DNA from: an uncultured Olsenella sp.
GTDB lineage: Bacteria; Actinomycetota; Coriobacteriia; Coriobacteriales; Atopobiaceae
DNA: 64,000 nucleotides
Assembly (NCBI GenBank): GCA_900314495.1
Contig: OMVJ01000001.1
Location: 1-64,000 of the forward strand
Reading direction: 5' to 3'
Part shown: in pieces, positions 31,643 to 40,455 of the stretch
Layout of the letters: every line of letters starts with the position of its first letter
How positions within the stretch are numbered: the first letter of the stretch is position 1
Translations under genes and position numbers: made by a program
The notes under the pieces: model-generated
Database searches by the model: none
Told to the model about the DNA's origin: nothing
The model's input: only the letters and a program-made list of their open reading frames with translations

Positions 31643-32170
31643 CTATGCCGCGTCCTTCCACAGCGCCACCGCGTGGCTGACCACGGGCTGGCTGGGCGTG
31701 AAGTCATCGCCGGAGAAGTCAGCGATGTCACGCGCATGCCAGCCCGATGGCAGCATAATCTCAGCTGCTGTCCTGTCGGCGACCATGACGCACTTGTGAA
31801 TGCTGGCTGAGCTGAACAGTATGCCGAGTGTCTGTTCAGTCATGGAAATGGGCAGGTTACAGACCAGGGCGTTCGCATGCGCTCGCCGGATGGCCTCAAG
31901 GCCATCGCCGCAGGTCACGGTCACGTTGTCGTACGCTGCAAACCGCTCCGCCAGCGCGGCTGCCATGCTCGCGTCAAGGTCGACGGTCTCCACCAGCTGC
32001 GGGTCTCTCAGAATGATTTCTTCCGTGATGGTGCCCTTGCCGCCGCCGACCTCCAGCACGGAGTCCACTGGCGTCAAGTCGAGCGCGTCCACGTACGCGC
32101 GTATGGCGCGGGGGTTGGTAAGCAGATACTGGCAAAGGTCTGCCTGAGCTCGGGGTTGCGGTGTACCCAC
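31643..32170 (-). CDS. Short KsgA/Erm-like rRNA-adenine methyltransferase-type protein
   Basis: This 175-residue protein has the SAM-binding order of the KsgA/Dim1/Erm family. VLEVGGGKGTITEEI is motif I, TVDLDASM motif II, TCGDGLEAI motif III, and CNLPISMTEQTL is the catalytic motif IV where the family has NLPY. The C-terminal helical domain of KsgA (family length about 270) is missing, and the Tyr that stacks on the target adenine is Ile. AGAGGAGA stands eight bases before the GTG start, so it appears to be a real compact gene. It may methylate another substrate. It follows the nitrilase gene on the same strand. Confidence 0.7.
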   Translation of the reverse strand: MGTPQPRAQADLCQYLLTNPRAIRAYVDALDLTPVDSVLEVGGGKGTITEEIILRDPQLVETVDLDASMAAALAERFAAYDNVTVTCGDGLEAIRRAHANALVCNLPISMTEQTLGILFSSASIHKCVMVADRTAAEIMLPSGWHARDIADFSGDDFTPSQPVVSHAVALWKDAA

Positions 32171-32213
32171 TTTGGCTCTCCTCTCATTAAGCCGCTGTTA
32201 TGGTCGAGAGGAA

Positions 32214-33008
32214 CTACATGTACAGTTCCGGTCGGCGGTGGCGGAACACGGGCATTGCGTCGCGGGCTCGCGTCACGTCCTCGGTATCCACGGTGGCCAA
32301 CAGCAGCTCCTCCGCATCGCCCGCCTCGGCCAGCACGTTGCCCAGCGGGTCCACAACCATGCTGTGGCCCACCCAGGTGAGAGGACTGACGTGAGGCGCC
32401 TGCGGACGGCAGCAGCCAACAACGAATAGCTCGTTCTCAATTGCGCGGGCGCGCAGAAGGGTTCGCCAGTGGTCCAGCTTGCCCGGGCCATCCACCCAAG
32501 CGGCGGGGAAGACCATCAGGCTGGCACCCGCAAGCGCCGCCTGGCGCGCCACCTCGGGAAAGCGCAGCTCATAGCATATGCCGATGCCTAGTTTCCCCCA
32601 CGGTGTCTCAACCGATTTGGCCAGTGTGTCTCCGGGCGTGTAGATGTCGCTCTCCCGCACGTTGTGCGCGTCGTACAGGTGCGTCTTGCGGTAGGCGGCA
32701 CGTAGCTGGCCCGCAGCATCTATGAGCAGGGCGCCATTGTAGGGCCGCGAGGGGTCATCTGAGGCCTCGTCCTGCGTGTGCAGGATCCAGATGCCATTCT
32801 TCCGCGCGATGTCCGCAGCGCGCTGCGCCGTCGGCCCGTCCAAAGCCTCCGCTGGGTGCGTGTCTGCCCGAGTGACGGCGGTCATCTCCGGCATGACCAG
32901 CAGGCCTGCGCCTTGGGCCTTGGCGCGGCGCGCCAGGTGGTCCATCAGTGGCAGAGCCTCTTCTGCACTCCGCTGCAGGCTTTGTGCCAGCGCGATGGTG
33001 AGTTTCAT
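32214..33008 (-). CDS. Carbon-nitrogen hydrolase (nitrilase superfamily)
   Basis: The 264-residue protein shows the Glu-Lys-Cys triad of the nitrilase superfamily: E in LLVMPEMTA, K in YRKTHLYDAH, and C in GICYELRFPE. The last pair is typical of the Nit/omega-amidase branch, which removes amides such as deaminated glutathione or 2-oxoglutaramate. The exact substrate is not shown. GAGGAGGA lies ahead of the ATG at 33008. It is divergent from the DUF188 gene, and the KsgA-like gene follows 43 bp downstream. Confidence 0.88.
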   Translation of the reverse strand: MKLTIALAQSLQRSAEEALPLMDHLARRAKAQGAGLLVMPEMTAVTRADTHPAEALDGPTAQRAADIARKNGIWILHTQDEASDDPSRPYNGALLIDAAGQLRAAYRKTHLYDAHNVRESDIYTPGDTLAKSVETPWGKLGIGICYELRFPEVARQAALAGASLMVFPAAWVDGPGKLDHWRTLLRARAIENELFVVGCCRPQAPHVSPLTWVGHSMVVDPLGNVLAEAGDAEELLLATVDTEDVTRARDAMPVFRHRRPELYM

Positions 33009-33075
33009 GACATCCTCCTCGCTTCGTGGTACAAGTCTAGTCGTGATGTCGCCAACTGGGACGGAGGGTGCCCAC

Positions 33076-33591
33076 ATGTCGCACGTTACGCTGTACATAG
33101 ACGCCGACGCGTGCCCCGTGACGCGCGAGGCCATAGACGTGGCCCGCGCCGAGCGCGTGCCAGTGGTCATTGCGGGCAACTCAACCCAGAACCTCATGCG
33201 ACACGTGCGCCACGGTGACCCGCTTGAGCCGCCCGCGCATGGCGGCTTCTGGGTCAGCACGCTGGAGGTGGGCGTGGGGGCGGATTCCGCGGACTTCGCC
33301 ATAGTCTCCGCGCTTACGCCGCAGGACGTGGTGGTCACTCAGGACATAGGCCTGGCCTCCATGGTGCTTGGTCGCGGCGCACGTGCCATTGGGGTTCGCG
33401 GGCACGTGTATAGCCCGCTGACCATTGACTCCATGATGTTCATACGCCACGAGGAGAAGAAGGTCCGGCGCAACGGCGGCCGCACCAAAGGCCCGGCCGC
33501 CTTCGAGAGCGACGACCGACAGCGCTTCCGCCGCAACCTGCGCGACCTTGTGCTGGAGGACAAGGCGGCTTCGCCCGCGCAGAACACATAG
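33076..33591 (+). CDS. DUF188 (YaiI/YqxD-type) protein
   Basis: A 171-residue member of UPF0178/DUF188, a PIN-like nuclease-fold family of unknown function. It begins LYIDADACPVTREAIDVA and carries DSADFAIV, VVTQDIGLASMVL and a late RHEEKKVRRNGGRTKGP basic segment, all conserved in YaiI/YqxD. GGAGGG precedes the ATG. It is divergent from the nitrilase gene. Confidence 0.9.
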   Translation: MSHVTLYIDADACPVTREAIDVARAERVPVVIAGNSTQNLMRHVRHGDPLEPPAHGGFWVSTLEVGVGADSADFAIVSALTPQDVVVTQDIGLASMVLGRGARAIGVRGHVYSPLTIDSMMFIRHEEKKVRRNGGRTKGPAAFESDDRQRFRRNLRDLVLEDKAASPAQNT

Positions 33592-33662
33592 ATCCTTCGT
33601 GCGAGCGGCCTCATTTGCCTGGAGGGTGGCGCCTGCCGCGAGCTGGCGCTATCATAGCCCGC

Positions 33663-34172
33663 ATGAATACGATGACTGAACAGCAGCGCCGCGAGTTCGC
33701 TCGGATCGCCGCGCCGTACCTGGCCAACGACCAGGTGCGCTCCATGTCTGGCTTCGTGCAGCACGGGTCCATCTCCACGTTGGACCACGTTGTGCGCGTG
33801 GCCCGCGCCAGCTACACATGGGCCTGCGTACTGGGTATCACCTTCAACGCGGAGGATCTTGTTGCCGGTGCCCTTCTTCACGACTTCTACCTGTACGACT
33901 GGCATGACCGCAGCACCTCAAAGCCCAACCACGCCACCAAGCACCCCCTGTATGCGGAGGAGAACGCACGCCGCGTCTTCGGCGTGAACGAGCACGTTGC
34001 CAGCATCATTGCGACGCACATGTGGCCGCTGCCGCCCGACCGCGTGCCACGTAGCCGCGAGGCCTGGATCGTTACGGCCGCGGACAAGTGGTGCAGCCTG
34101 CAGGAGACGCTTCTCATGCGCCATACGCACGGCGGGACCAACCGCCCGCGCCCCGCTGTGGAGCGGAGGTAG
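33663..34172 (+). CDS. HD-domain phosphohydrolase-like protein
   Basis: The 169-residue protein has the HD motif: a His in STLDHVVRVA, the HD pair in ALLHDFYLYDW, and a further His in ATKHPLYAEENA, enough for a divalent-metal site. HD proteins hydrolyse phosphate esters of nucleotides; the substrate is unknown. The start is ATG 33663 with ATG 33672 as an alternative. The membrane-protein gene begins three bases after its stop. Confidence 0.82.
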   Translation: MNTMTEQQRREFARIAAPYLANDQVRSMSGFVQHGSISTLDHVVRVARASYTWACVLGITFNAEDLVAGALLHDFYLYDWHDRSTSKPNHATKHPLYAEENARRVFGVNEHVASIIATHMWPLPPDRVPRSREAWIVTAADKWCSLQETLLMRHTHGGTNRPRPAVERR

Positions 34173-34175
34173 GGC

Positions 34176-34970
34176 ATGACAATTGCCACCACCATCGTGC
34201 TCTTTGCCGTGTGCAGCTTTGCGGGCTGGGTGTGGGAGTCCATCTACGCCGTCATCCGCACGCACAAGTGGGAGCGCCGTGGCTTCCTGTACGGGCCCGT
34301 CTGCCCCATCTACGGCGTGGGCGTGGTTGGCATACTGCTGCTGGTGCGCGCCATGGGCGACGTCATGTCCGCCGAGGGGGTCTCCACCTACGAGTGGTGG
34401 CAGGTTTTCCTCGTCGCCTTCTTCGGCAGCATGATCTTGGAATACGTGACCTCCTGGGTCATGGAAAAGCTCTTCCACGCCTACTGGTGGGACTACACCG
34501 GCATGCCCCTCAACATCAACGGACGCACCTGCGTACCTGCGGGTCTGCTCTTCGGCGGCGGTGGCATGCTGGCGGTTTACGTACTGCAGTCCGCGGTGAC
34601 CGGCGCCTCCGCGTCCGTGCCGGAGGTTGCCATGCAGGTCGCGTCGTACCTCATCGTGGCCATTGTCTGCTGCGACCTGACCCTTACCGTCAACTCACTT
34701 ACGGAGTTCCAGAAGCGGGTGGCGGACGCGACCGACTTCGCCAACGAGCGCGCGAGCGAGATGGTTACCGACGCGGCGGAGACGGCCGAGGAGGCGCAGG
34801 CCCGCATCGCCCTGGAGAGGGACAAGCTTGAGGCCGCGACCCTTGGCCGCATGGCCGATTCCATGACCAGGCTGCGCAAGGACGCGCTTGCCGGCGTGCG
34901 CGGCTTCCGCGGCGGCGACATGCCGGAGCGCATGTCCCGCGCACTGGCGACCATCAGGCGCCGCCGCTAG
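34176..34970 (+). CDS. Putative ABC-transporter type IV (CmpB-like) membrane protein
   Basis: Residues 1-170 contain four to five hydrophobic helices with the family motif FAGWVWESIYA near the start, RGFLYGPVCPIYG near residue 35, and LEYVTSWVMEKLF with WWDY. This is the pattern of the PF06541 family, often annotated as a putative permease, role unproven. The C-terminal 90 residues are a soluble, charged helical tail. It follows the HD gene by three bases and converges with ybaK. Confidence 0.82.
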   Translation: MTIATTIVLFAVCSFAGWVWESIYAVIRTHKWERRGFLYGPVCPIYGVGVVGILLLVRAMGDVMSAEGVSTYEWWQVFLVAFFGSMILEYVTSWVMEKLFHAYWWDYTGMPLNINGRTCVPAGLLFGGGGMLAVYVLQSAVTGASASVPEVAMQVASYLIVAIVCCDLTLTVNSLTEFQKRVADATDFANERASEMVTDAAETAEEAQARIALERDKLEAATLGRMADSMTRLRKDALAGVRGFRGGDMPERMSRALATIRRRR

Positions 34971-34988
34971 CGTGGCGCCAGCCTAGTG

Positions 34989-35459
34989 CTACTGCCAGTC
35001 CTTGCAGACGTCCACCCAGCCGTCGGCGGCAGAGAAGCGCTGTAGCTCGTCCAGGGTAAGGCCGATTGCGCTGTTCTCGCTGCCGGCTGCGGGCCACACG
35101 CGCTGGAACCTGCGCAGGCTCTCGTCCAGGTAACAGGCGACGCCCGCCTTGCGCGCAAAGGGGCACACGCCGCCCATGGGGTGGCCGACCAGGGCCATGA
35201 GCTGGTCCGCTGGGACCATCTTGGGCTTGGCGTGGAACTGCTTCTTGAAGGCGGAGCTCCAGACCTTGGCGTCGCCGGCGCACACCACGATGATGGCGGT
35301 GTCGTCCATCAGGAACGCCATGGTCTTCGCGATCTGGGCGGGGGAGACGCCAACGGCCTGCGCGGCAAGCTCCACCGTGGCGCTGGACTGGTCAAACTCC
35401 AGAACGCGATCCTCCGCGCCGAACTGCCTCAGGTATTCCCTCACGTCTTCTACGGACAT
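34989..35459 (-). CDS. YbaK/EbsC-family aminoacyl-tRNA deacylase
   Basis: A 156-residue member of the YbaK/ProX family, which hydrolyses mischarged tRNA such as Cys-tRNA-Pro. The catalytic-position Lys is in AQIAKTMAFL (about residue 45), and GGVCPFARK with VYLDESL-type sequence later is conserved. AGGAGA lies before the ATG. It is divergent from the glycerate kinase gene. The exact tRNA specificity is not visible. Confidence 0.88.
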   Translation of the reverse strand: MSVEDVREYLRQFGAEDRVLEFDQSSATVELAAQAVGVSPAQIAKTMAFLMDDTAIIVVCAGDAKVWSSAFKKQFHAKPKMVPADQLMALVGHPMGGVCPFARKAGVACYLDESLRRFQRVWPAAGSENSAIGLTLDELQRFSAADGWVDVCKDWQ

Positions 35460-35533
35460 AGTTCTCCTCTCGGGCCTGGGTGCAAGCCATATGCGCGCCG
35501 TCTGCCTGCCGACTGGTATGCTTCAGGTGGCGC

Positions 35534-35612
35534 GCGATTCTTGCGCAACTGGTTGTAACGCACGACGCAGGCTTGGTGCAAGCCTCGCGCGAGTTTGGCG
35601 CAAGTTGTAACA
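35534..35612. promoter_or_regulatory. Repeat-containing control region between ybaK-like gene and glycerate kinase
   Basis: GCGCAACTGGTTGTAAC and GCGCAAGTTGTAAC form an imperfect direct repeat. Between them AGGCTTG-GTG-CAAGCCT forms a perfect 7-bp hairpin. These could be operator sites, but no regulator is adjacent. Confidence 0.35.
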
Positions 35613-35619
35613 AGGGGTG

Positions 35620-36771
35620 ATGGCATTGGCTCCATACGTGGTGGTTGCCTCGGACTCGTTCAAGGGCTCTGCCTCAAGTGCGGAAGTGAACCAGCTCATT
35701 GCAGACGGCGTGAGGAGGGCCTGCCCAGGCGCGCGGGTTGACGCCTTCCCCCTGGCAGACGGTGGTGAGGGCACCTTGGACGCCCTGCTTGCCAGCAACG
35801 CGGGAACCCTGCAGAGGACGCAGGTGCACGGGTCGCTGGGCCAGCCCGTCTCCGCCCGTTGGGGCCTTCTGGATGACGGTGCCACCGCCGTGCTGGAAAT
35901 GGCGGAGGCGGCGGGCATCGGCCTTTCCGACCTGACGCCCCAGCACGCGCTGGAGGCCTCAACGTTTGGAGTGGGGGAGCTCCTTCGTGCGGCGCTGGAC
36001 GCCGGCGTTAGGCGCATCTACGTCGGCTTGGGAGGCAGCGCCACCAGCGACGGTGGGTCTGGCATGGCGCGTGCGCTGGGCGCCAGGCTCCTGGACGCCA
36101 GCAGTAAGGAGGTTCCGCAGGGCCTGAGCGGGCTTGCGCAGCTGGCACGCGTAGACACCAGCGGGCTGGACCCGCGCCTCGCCAGTGTGGACGTGGTGGG
36201 GCTGACGGACGTGAACAACCCCCTGTGCGGTCCCCGCGGGGCAGTTCACGTGTACGGCCCGCAGAAGGGAATTCCCCGGGAGGCCACCAACCAGGCGGAC
36301 TCATGGATGGCGGCCTACGCACGGGCGCTCACCGTCGGCATTGGGCGGGACGTGTCGCAGGTGCCCGGCGCGGGTGCCGCCGGTGGCCTGGGAGCCGGCC
36401 TGCTGGCCTTCTGCGGTGCCCGGCTGGTCTCGGGCGTGGACTTCGTCTTGCACAGGAGTGGCATGGACCAGGCGCTGGCCGCGTGCGACCTGGCCATCAC
36501 GGGAGAAGGCCGCATGGACGCGCAGTCGGCCTTCGGCAAGGCGCCCGTGGGAGTGGCTCGGCTGGCCAAGCGCCACGGCGTCCCCGTGGTGGCCGTGGTC
36601 GGCAGCCGCGCGCAAGACCTGGGCACTGTGTACGATGCGGGAATCGACCTCGTGCTGGACGCCGTGCCGGCGCCCATGACGCTGGAGCAGTGCCTTGCGC
36701 AGGTGCGGACCAACGTGCCGCTTGCCGCGGAGTCTGCCATGCGGGCTTTCATGCTGGGACGTGCAGAGTGA
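35620..36771 (+). CDS. Glycerate kinase (GlxK/GarK class)
   Basis: This type I glycerate kinase phosphorylates D-glycerate to a phosphoglycerate. It shows VVASDSFKGSASSAEV at the N-terminus, PLADGGEGT near residue 46, VGLGGSATSDGGSG near 140, and the Gly-rich GAGAAGGLGAG. The start is uncertain: GTG 35617 and ATG 35620 sit too close to AAGGGG, whereas TTG 35626 has ideal spacing. The following DUF218 gene starts at a GTG overlapping its TGA stop. The length of about 383 residues is normal. Confidence 0.9.
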   Translation: MALAPYVVVASDSFKGSASSAEVNQLIADGVRRACPGARVDAFPLADGGEGTLDALLASNAGTLQRTQVHGSLGQPVSARWGLLDDGATAVLEMAEAAGIGLSDLTPQHALEASTFGVGELLRAALDAGVRRIYVGLGGSATSDGGSGMARALGARLLDASSKEVPQGLSGLAQLARVDTSGLDPRLASVDVVGLTDVNNPLCGPRGAVHVYGPQKGIPREATNQADSWMAAYARALTVGIGRDVSQVPGAGAAGGLGAGLLAFCGARLVSGVDFVLHRSGMDQALAACDLAITGEGRMDAQSAFGKAPVGVARLAKRHGVPVVAVVGSRAQDLGTVYDAGIDLVLDAVPAPMTLEQCLAQVRTNVPLAAESAMRAFMLGRAE

Positions 36772-37546
36772 ACGGGGCGTGGGGAGTGGCGCTGATGGCC
36801 CTCGGCATCGTGCTGGCGGGCTATGGCCTCGCGGTCATGACGGTGTGGTCAGGCTCGCTCTTCTTCTGCACCTGGTACGTGCTGGGAGGCCTGTGTGTGG
36901 CCGTGGGCGTGGCAATGCGCCGGGGTGCCTGGCAGCGGTTGCCGCAGGCGTTACGGGTTGGCGCGGCGTCCGTGGCAGCAGTGGCGGTGGTCGCTGCCGT
37001 GTTCCTCTCCGCCAACGTGATGAGGGCCTCGCGCGAGTCCAAGCCGGACCGCGTGCCGGACGACCTGCAGTGGGTGGTCGTGTTGGGCGCTCAGGTGAAG
37101 GCGGACGGCACGCCCTCCAACGTGCTGAGGTACCGGTTGGACGCGGCGTGCGACTACCTGAAGGGCCACCCGGGCTCTATGGCCATAGTCTCTGGCGGGC
37201 AGGGCCTGAACGAGCCCATCTCCGAGGCCTCCTGCATGGCCACCTACCTGCGCGAGCGCGGCATTGACCCCGGTCGTATCCAGCTGGAGGACGAGTCGCG
37301 CACCACCGTGGAGAACCTGCGCTTCTGTAGCCGGATTCTGCGGGAGCAGGGCTTCGACCCCGCAACGGTGCGCGTGGGAATTGTGACCAACGACTTTCAC
37401 CTGTACCGTGCCTGCAGGATCGCCCGCAGGCAGGGCCTGGCGGGAGCCGTGGGCATTGGGGCGTATAGCACCCCTTCTACCTGCCCAACAACCTGCTGCG
37501 CGAATGCGCGGGCATAGCCAAGGACACCCTGGGCGGCAACATGTAG
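36768..37546 (+). pseudogene. DUF218 (SanA/YdcF-like) membrane protein with a 3' frameshift
   Basis: The GTG start overlaps the glycerate kinase stop (GTGA). Two or three N-terminal hydrophobic helices are followed by a DUF218 domain: WVVVLGAQVKADGTPSNVLR, SGGQG-NEPISEA, and ESRTTVENLRF with VTNDFHLYRA. After GAYST (about 37463) the frame runs into unrelated sequence and stops at 37517. If one C is restored in the CCCC run near 37470, the chain continues as PFYLPNNLLRECAG to TAG 37544-37546, which fits the family end. This is therefore a one-base deletion, real or from sequencing. Confidence 0.8.
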
Positions 37547-37561
37547 CGCAGGCAACGCCCC

Positions 37562-38491
37562 TTACGCGCCGCGCGCCAGGCGGGCCAGAACGTCCTTGGC
37601 CGCTCGCTTGACGGCGGTGAGCACGTCGGGCTGGATGGAGCTCCAGTCAACGGGGTTCTCCTCCATCATGCGGCGAGCCTCCGCAATTATCTGCTCGCTC
37701 ATGCCGGCACCGAAGGCCTCCCCGCCCACGGGCAGGTTGATGAAGACGTCCGCGATGCTGGCGTTGATGCGGTCCAGCTGGTCTGCGCCGTAGTCCACGG
37801 TGCGCTGCATGATGGGCAGGGGTCGCACGTCCTTCAGAGGCTCGAACTTGCGGCGCATGGCCACGCCCACGACGGCGTCCACCTTGTTGCGGGCGAAGAG
37901 GGGCGTGGGCAGGTTCATGCGGCAGCCGCCGTCTATGTAGGTGCGGCCCAGGTAGCTTGTGGGGGTGAGGAAGAGCGGGTACGAGGCGGAGGCGGCTATG
38001 CACGGTGCCACCTCCATGTCCGGCTGGCTGATGCACGTCCACATGCCATACTCGTCCGCAAAGAACTCCGGGTCGTTGGTGAAGACGCACAGGTCGCCGG
38101 AGATTAGGTCCTGGGCTGGCAGGGCGACGGGCATCTTGAAGTCCGAGAAGTGCACGATGCCCAGCCTGCCGTAGAACTCACGGACAACGTCCTGCAGGAT
38201 GTTGGAGTTGATGATGCCGTTGCCGTTGACCATGCCCAGGAGCTTCAGGCCAATGTGTGAGAGGTAGCCCTGCTCGACCACGTGGTTGTCTATGTCCACC
38301 AGGGTCTGCTCCACCTGCGCGGCATTGAGGCCCCCGCCGACCAGCGCCGCAATGGCCGCGCCCATGGAGGTGCCCGCCACAGCGCCGATCTTCACACCGT
38401 TCCTCTCCATGTCCTCCAAGGCGGCGACCTCGGCATAGGAGCGGAAACCACCACCGCAGAAGGCGACGCCAACGCCGTTGACTCTGTTCAT
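37562..38491 (-). CDS. Patatin-like phospholipase
   Basis: The 309-residue protein has the Ser-Asp dyad of patatin lipases. The oxyanion loop is FCGGGFRSYA near residue 11, the nucleophile Ser is in GTSMGA (residue about 42), and the Asp is in YIDGGCRMN. Such enzymes remove acyl chains from lipids. No signal peptide or membrane segment is seen, so it is probably cytoplasmic. GAGGAGG precedes the ATG. It converges with the frameshifted DUF218 gene. Confidence 0.9.
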   Translation of the reverse strand: MNRVNGVGVAFCGGGFRSYAEVAALEDMERNGVKIGAVAGTSMGAAIAALVGGGLNAAQVEQTLVDIDNHVVEQGYLSHIGLKLLGMVNGNGIINSNILQDVVREFYGRLGIVHFSDFKMPVALPAQDLISGDLCVFTNDPEFFADEYGMWTCISQPDMEVAPCIAASASYPLFLTPTSYLGRTYIDGGCRMNLPTPLFARNKVDAVVGVAMRRKFEPLKDVRPLPIMQRTVDYGADQLDRINASIADVFINLPVGGEAFGAGMSEQIIAEARRMMEENPVDWSSIQPDVLTAVKRAAKDVLARLARGA

Positions 38492-38615
38492 GGCTACCTC
38501 CTCGTCGTTGGACGCGAATTATGATGGTTGGGCATGGCAATTTCAAGAGCGGGTATGGAGGGGCACACTAGAGTGTCGGAATGTGGACAGACGGCGCGGC
38601 TGATGTGAGGGACCT

Positions 38616-39725
38616 ATGAGAAGTGTTCGCAAGTCGGGCAGGTCAACCCGGGTGCGGCTGGCTGCCAGCGCCGTGCTGGTGGCTGCCAGCGGTGGCCTCA
38701 TGCTGCTTTTCTCGCGCTGGGGCAGGTTCCTCTTTCCCGCATACCGCGCCTTCACCAAGGGGCTCATTCGCCTGCAGGCCATGGTGGCGAGCGCGGTCCC
38801 GTTTGCCCTGTGGGACTTCGTGGCCCTGGGGCTAATTCTGGCGGCGGTCGTCACCCTGGCGCGGCGGATCCGCCGGCGCGAGCCGCTTCTGCCTTGGCTC
38901 TCCGTCGCCTTGCTTCTGCCCAGCGCTTTGCTCTTCGCCTTTGTGGCGGGCTGGGCGCTCAATCACTATGCGCCACCCCTCGCGGATGACCTGCAGCTCA
39001 ACGTGTACAAATACAGCACGGACCAGCTTGCGAATGCCACCGCATACTACTACGAGCAGGCATCCCGGCTGGCACCGGAGGTGCCGCGCGAGGCCGACGG
39101 GCCCCTCTCGCAGCAGGACTTCTATGACCTTGCGCGCGTGTCCGGCAGCGCCTACCAAGGCTTGGGCGACCAATACCCCGTGTACGCGGGAGGCTCAGCC
39201 GCTCCCGTCAAGGCTCTGCTCCTGTGGGGAGAGCCCCTTCTCTACAGCGGCTACGTGGGCATGTTCTTCTCTCCAACCGGCGAGGCCGGCGTGCCACTGC
39301 GGTGCGCGCCTGCGGATATGCCCTTCACCATGTGCCACGAGGCGGCACATAGGCTGGGCATCGCCAGCGAGGAGGAGGCCAACTTCGCGGCGTTCATGGC
39401 GTGCACGGCCTCTAGCGACGTGCGCTTTCGGTATGCCGGCTACTACAATGCCTTTGTCTACTGCCTGAACGCGCTCGCTTCTACAGACGCGCAGAGGGCC
39501 CAGCAGGTCGTGCAATCGGCCCTGGGAACGGATTGGGTTGACGGGGCGCGACTGGTCCTGGACGACCACACGCGCACGCGGGACTACTACAAGCAGTTCA
39601 GGAGCAGGTTCCAGCAGGTGGGGGATAGCGTGAACAACACCTACCTCAAGAGCTTTGGCGAGTCCTCCGGCGTGAGGTCGTACGGCTTGGTCGTAGACTA
39701 TCTCATTGCCTGGCACGAACGCTGA
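38616..39725 (+). CDS. DUF3810 membrane-anchored metalloprotease-like protein
   Basis: A 369-residue protein with three N-terminal membrane helices (residues 13-35, 48-75, 85-112) and an outer domain with MCHEAAHRLG, an HExxH-type zinc site, followed by EEEANFAAF (downstream Glu). This layout is that of DUF3810 proteins, thought to be metallopeptidases, without known substrate. It stands alone between patatin (divergent) and the DUF1508 gene. Confidence 0.85.
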   Translation: MRSVRKSGRSTRVRLAASAVLVAASGGLMLLFSRWGRFLFPAYRAFTKGLIRLQAMVASAVPFALWDFVALGLILAAVVTLARRIRRREPLLPWLSVALLLPSALLFAFVAGWALNHYAPPLADDLQLNVYKYSTDQLANATAYYYEQASRLAPEVPREADGPLSQQDFYDLARVSGSAYQGLGDQYPVYAGGSAAPVKALLLWGEPLLYSGYVGMFFSPTGEAGVPLRCAPADMPFTMCHEAAHRLGIASEEEANFAAFMACTASSDVRFRYAGYYNAFVYCLNALASTDAQRAQQVVQSALGTDWVDGARLVLDDHTRTRDYYKQFRSRFQQVGDSVNNTYLKSFGESSGVRSYGLVVDYLIAWHER

Positions 39726-39971
39726 AGCCGGTGTCTTGACCCAGGGACTCCCACAATGGTTGCGCTCCTGGAATCGGCCTTAGGTTTGCTTACCGAGTTC
39801 GTTCGATTGAACAAAAACATCGCGATGATGTCTTGTGCGCCTGTACCGTTGGCCAAACAAGTAGCTACGCTGGCCAATTTGTAAGCCCGAAGTCAGCACG
39901 AATGCCGCATTATTCCACTACTGGCACAGCGCGTGCCATAGGAGAGAGCTCCCCGGGGGAAGGGTGGAAAC

Positions 39972-40343
39972 ATGGGTCAGTACGTCATCAACGAGAACAA
40001 GGGCAAGTACCTCTTCAATCTCTGCTCCAGCAACGGGCACATCATCGGCACGTCCATGGTGTTCCCCTCGCGCGAGGAGTGCATGATCGGCATCGACTGC
40101 GTTACCAGGGAGGCCGAGAAGGCCACGGTGGAGGACACCACCGTTGACGCGTTCGACCGTCAGCCGGCTCCCAAGTTCCGCATCTACGAGACCATGTCGG
40201 GCAACTACTTCTTCCGCTTCTTCACCACGGAGAACGGCGACATCTTCCAGTCGCACAGCTACCCGAAGAAGGAGAGCCTGCTGCGCCGCATCGAGCGCAT
40301 GCGCAACGAGTGCACGTCCCCCGTCGCGGCTGACGAGTACTAG
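39972..40343 (+). CDS. Tandem DUF1508 (YegP-like) protein
   Basis: The 123 residues contain two related beta-hairpin units of about 50 residues: GKYLFNLCSSNGHIIGTSMVF and later YFFRFFTTENGDIFQSHSYP. This is the duplicated DUF1508 of YegP-type proteins; function unknown. GGGAAGGG precedes the ATG, and a strong bidirectional terminator follows the stop. Confidence 0.85.
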   Translation: MGQYVINENKGKYLFNLCSSNGHIIGTSMVFPSREECMIGIDCVTREAEKATVEDTTVDAFDRQPAPKFRIYETMSGNYFFRFFTTENGDIFQSHSYPKKESLLRRIERMRNECTSPVAADEY

Positions 40344-40366
40344 GCCGTAATCCCAGCCAAAAGAGA

Positions 40367-40399
40367 GCGACCCCGGAGTCACAGTGACTCCGGGGTCGC
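40367..40399. terminator. Bidirectional rho-independent terminator
   Basis: GCGACCCCGGAGTCAC (40367-40382) and GTGACTCCGGGGTCGC (40384-40399) are perfect 16-bp arms with one base between, followed by TTCGTTTC. It serves the DUF1508 gene and possibly the convergent GNAT gene. Confidence 0.85.
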
Positions 40400-40455
40400 G
40401 TTCGTTTCTCTTGGGCCGCATGCCAAGCCGGTGGCTTGGGCAGACGCGGGCCAGC

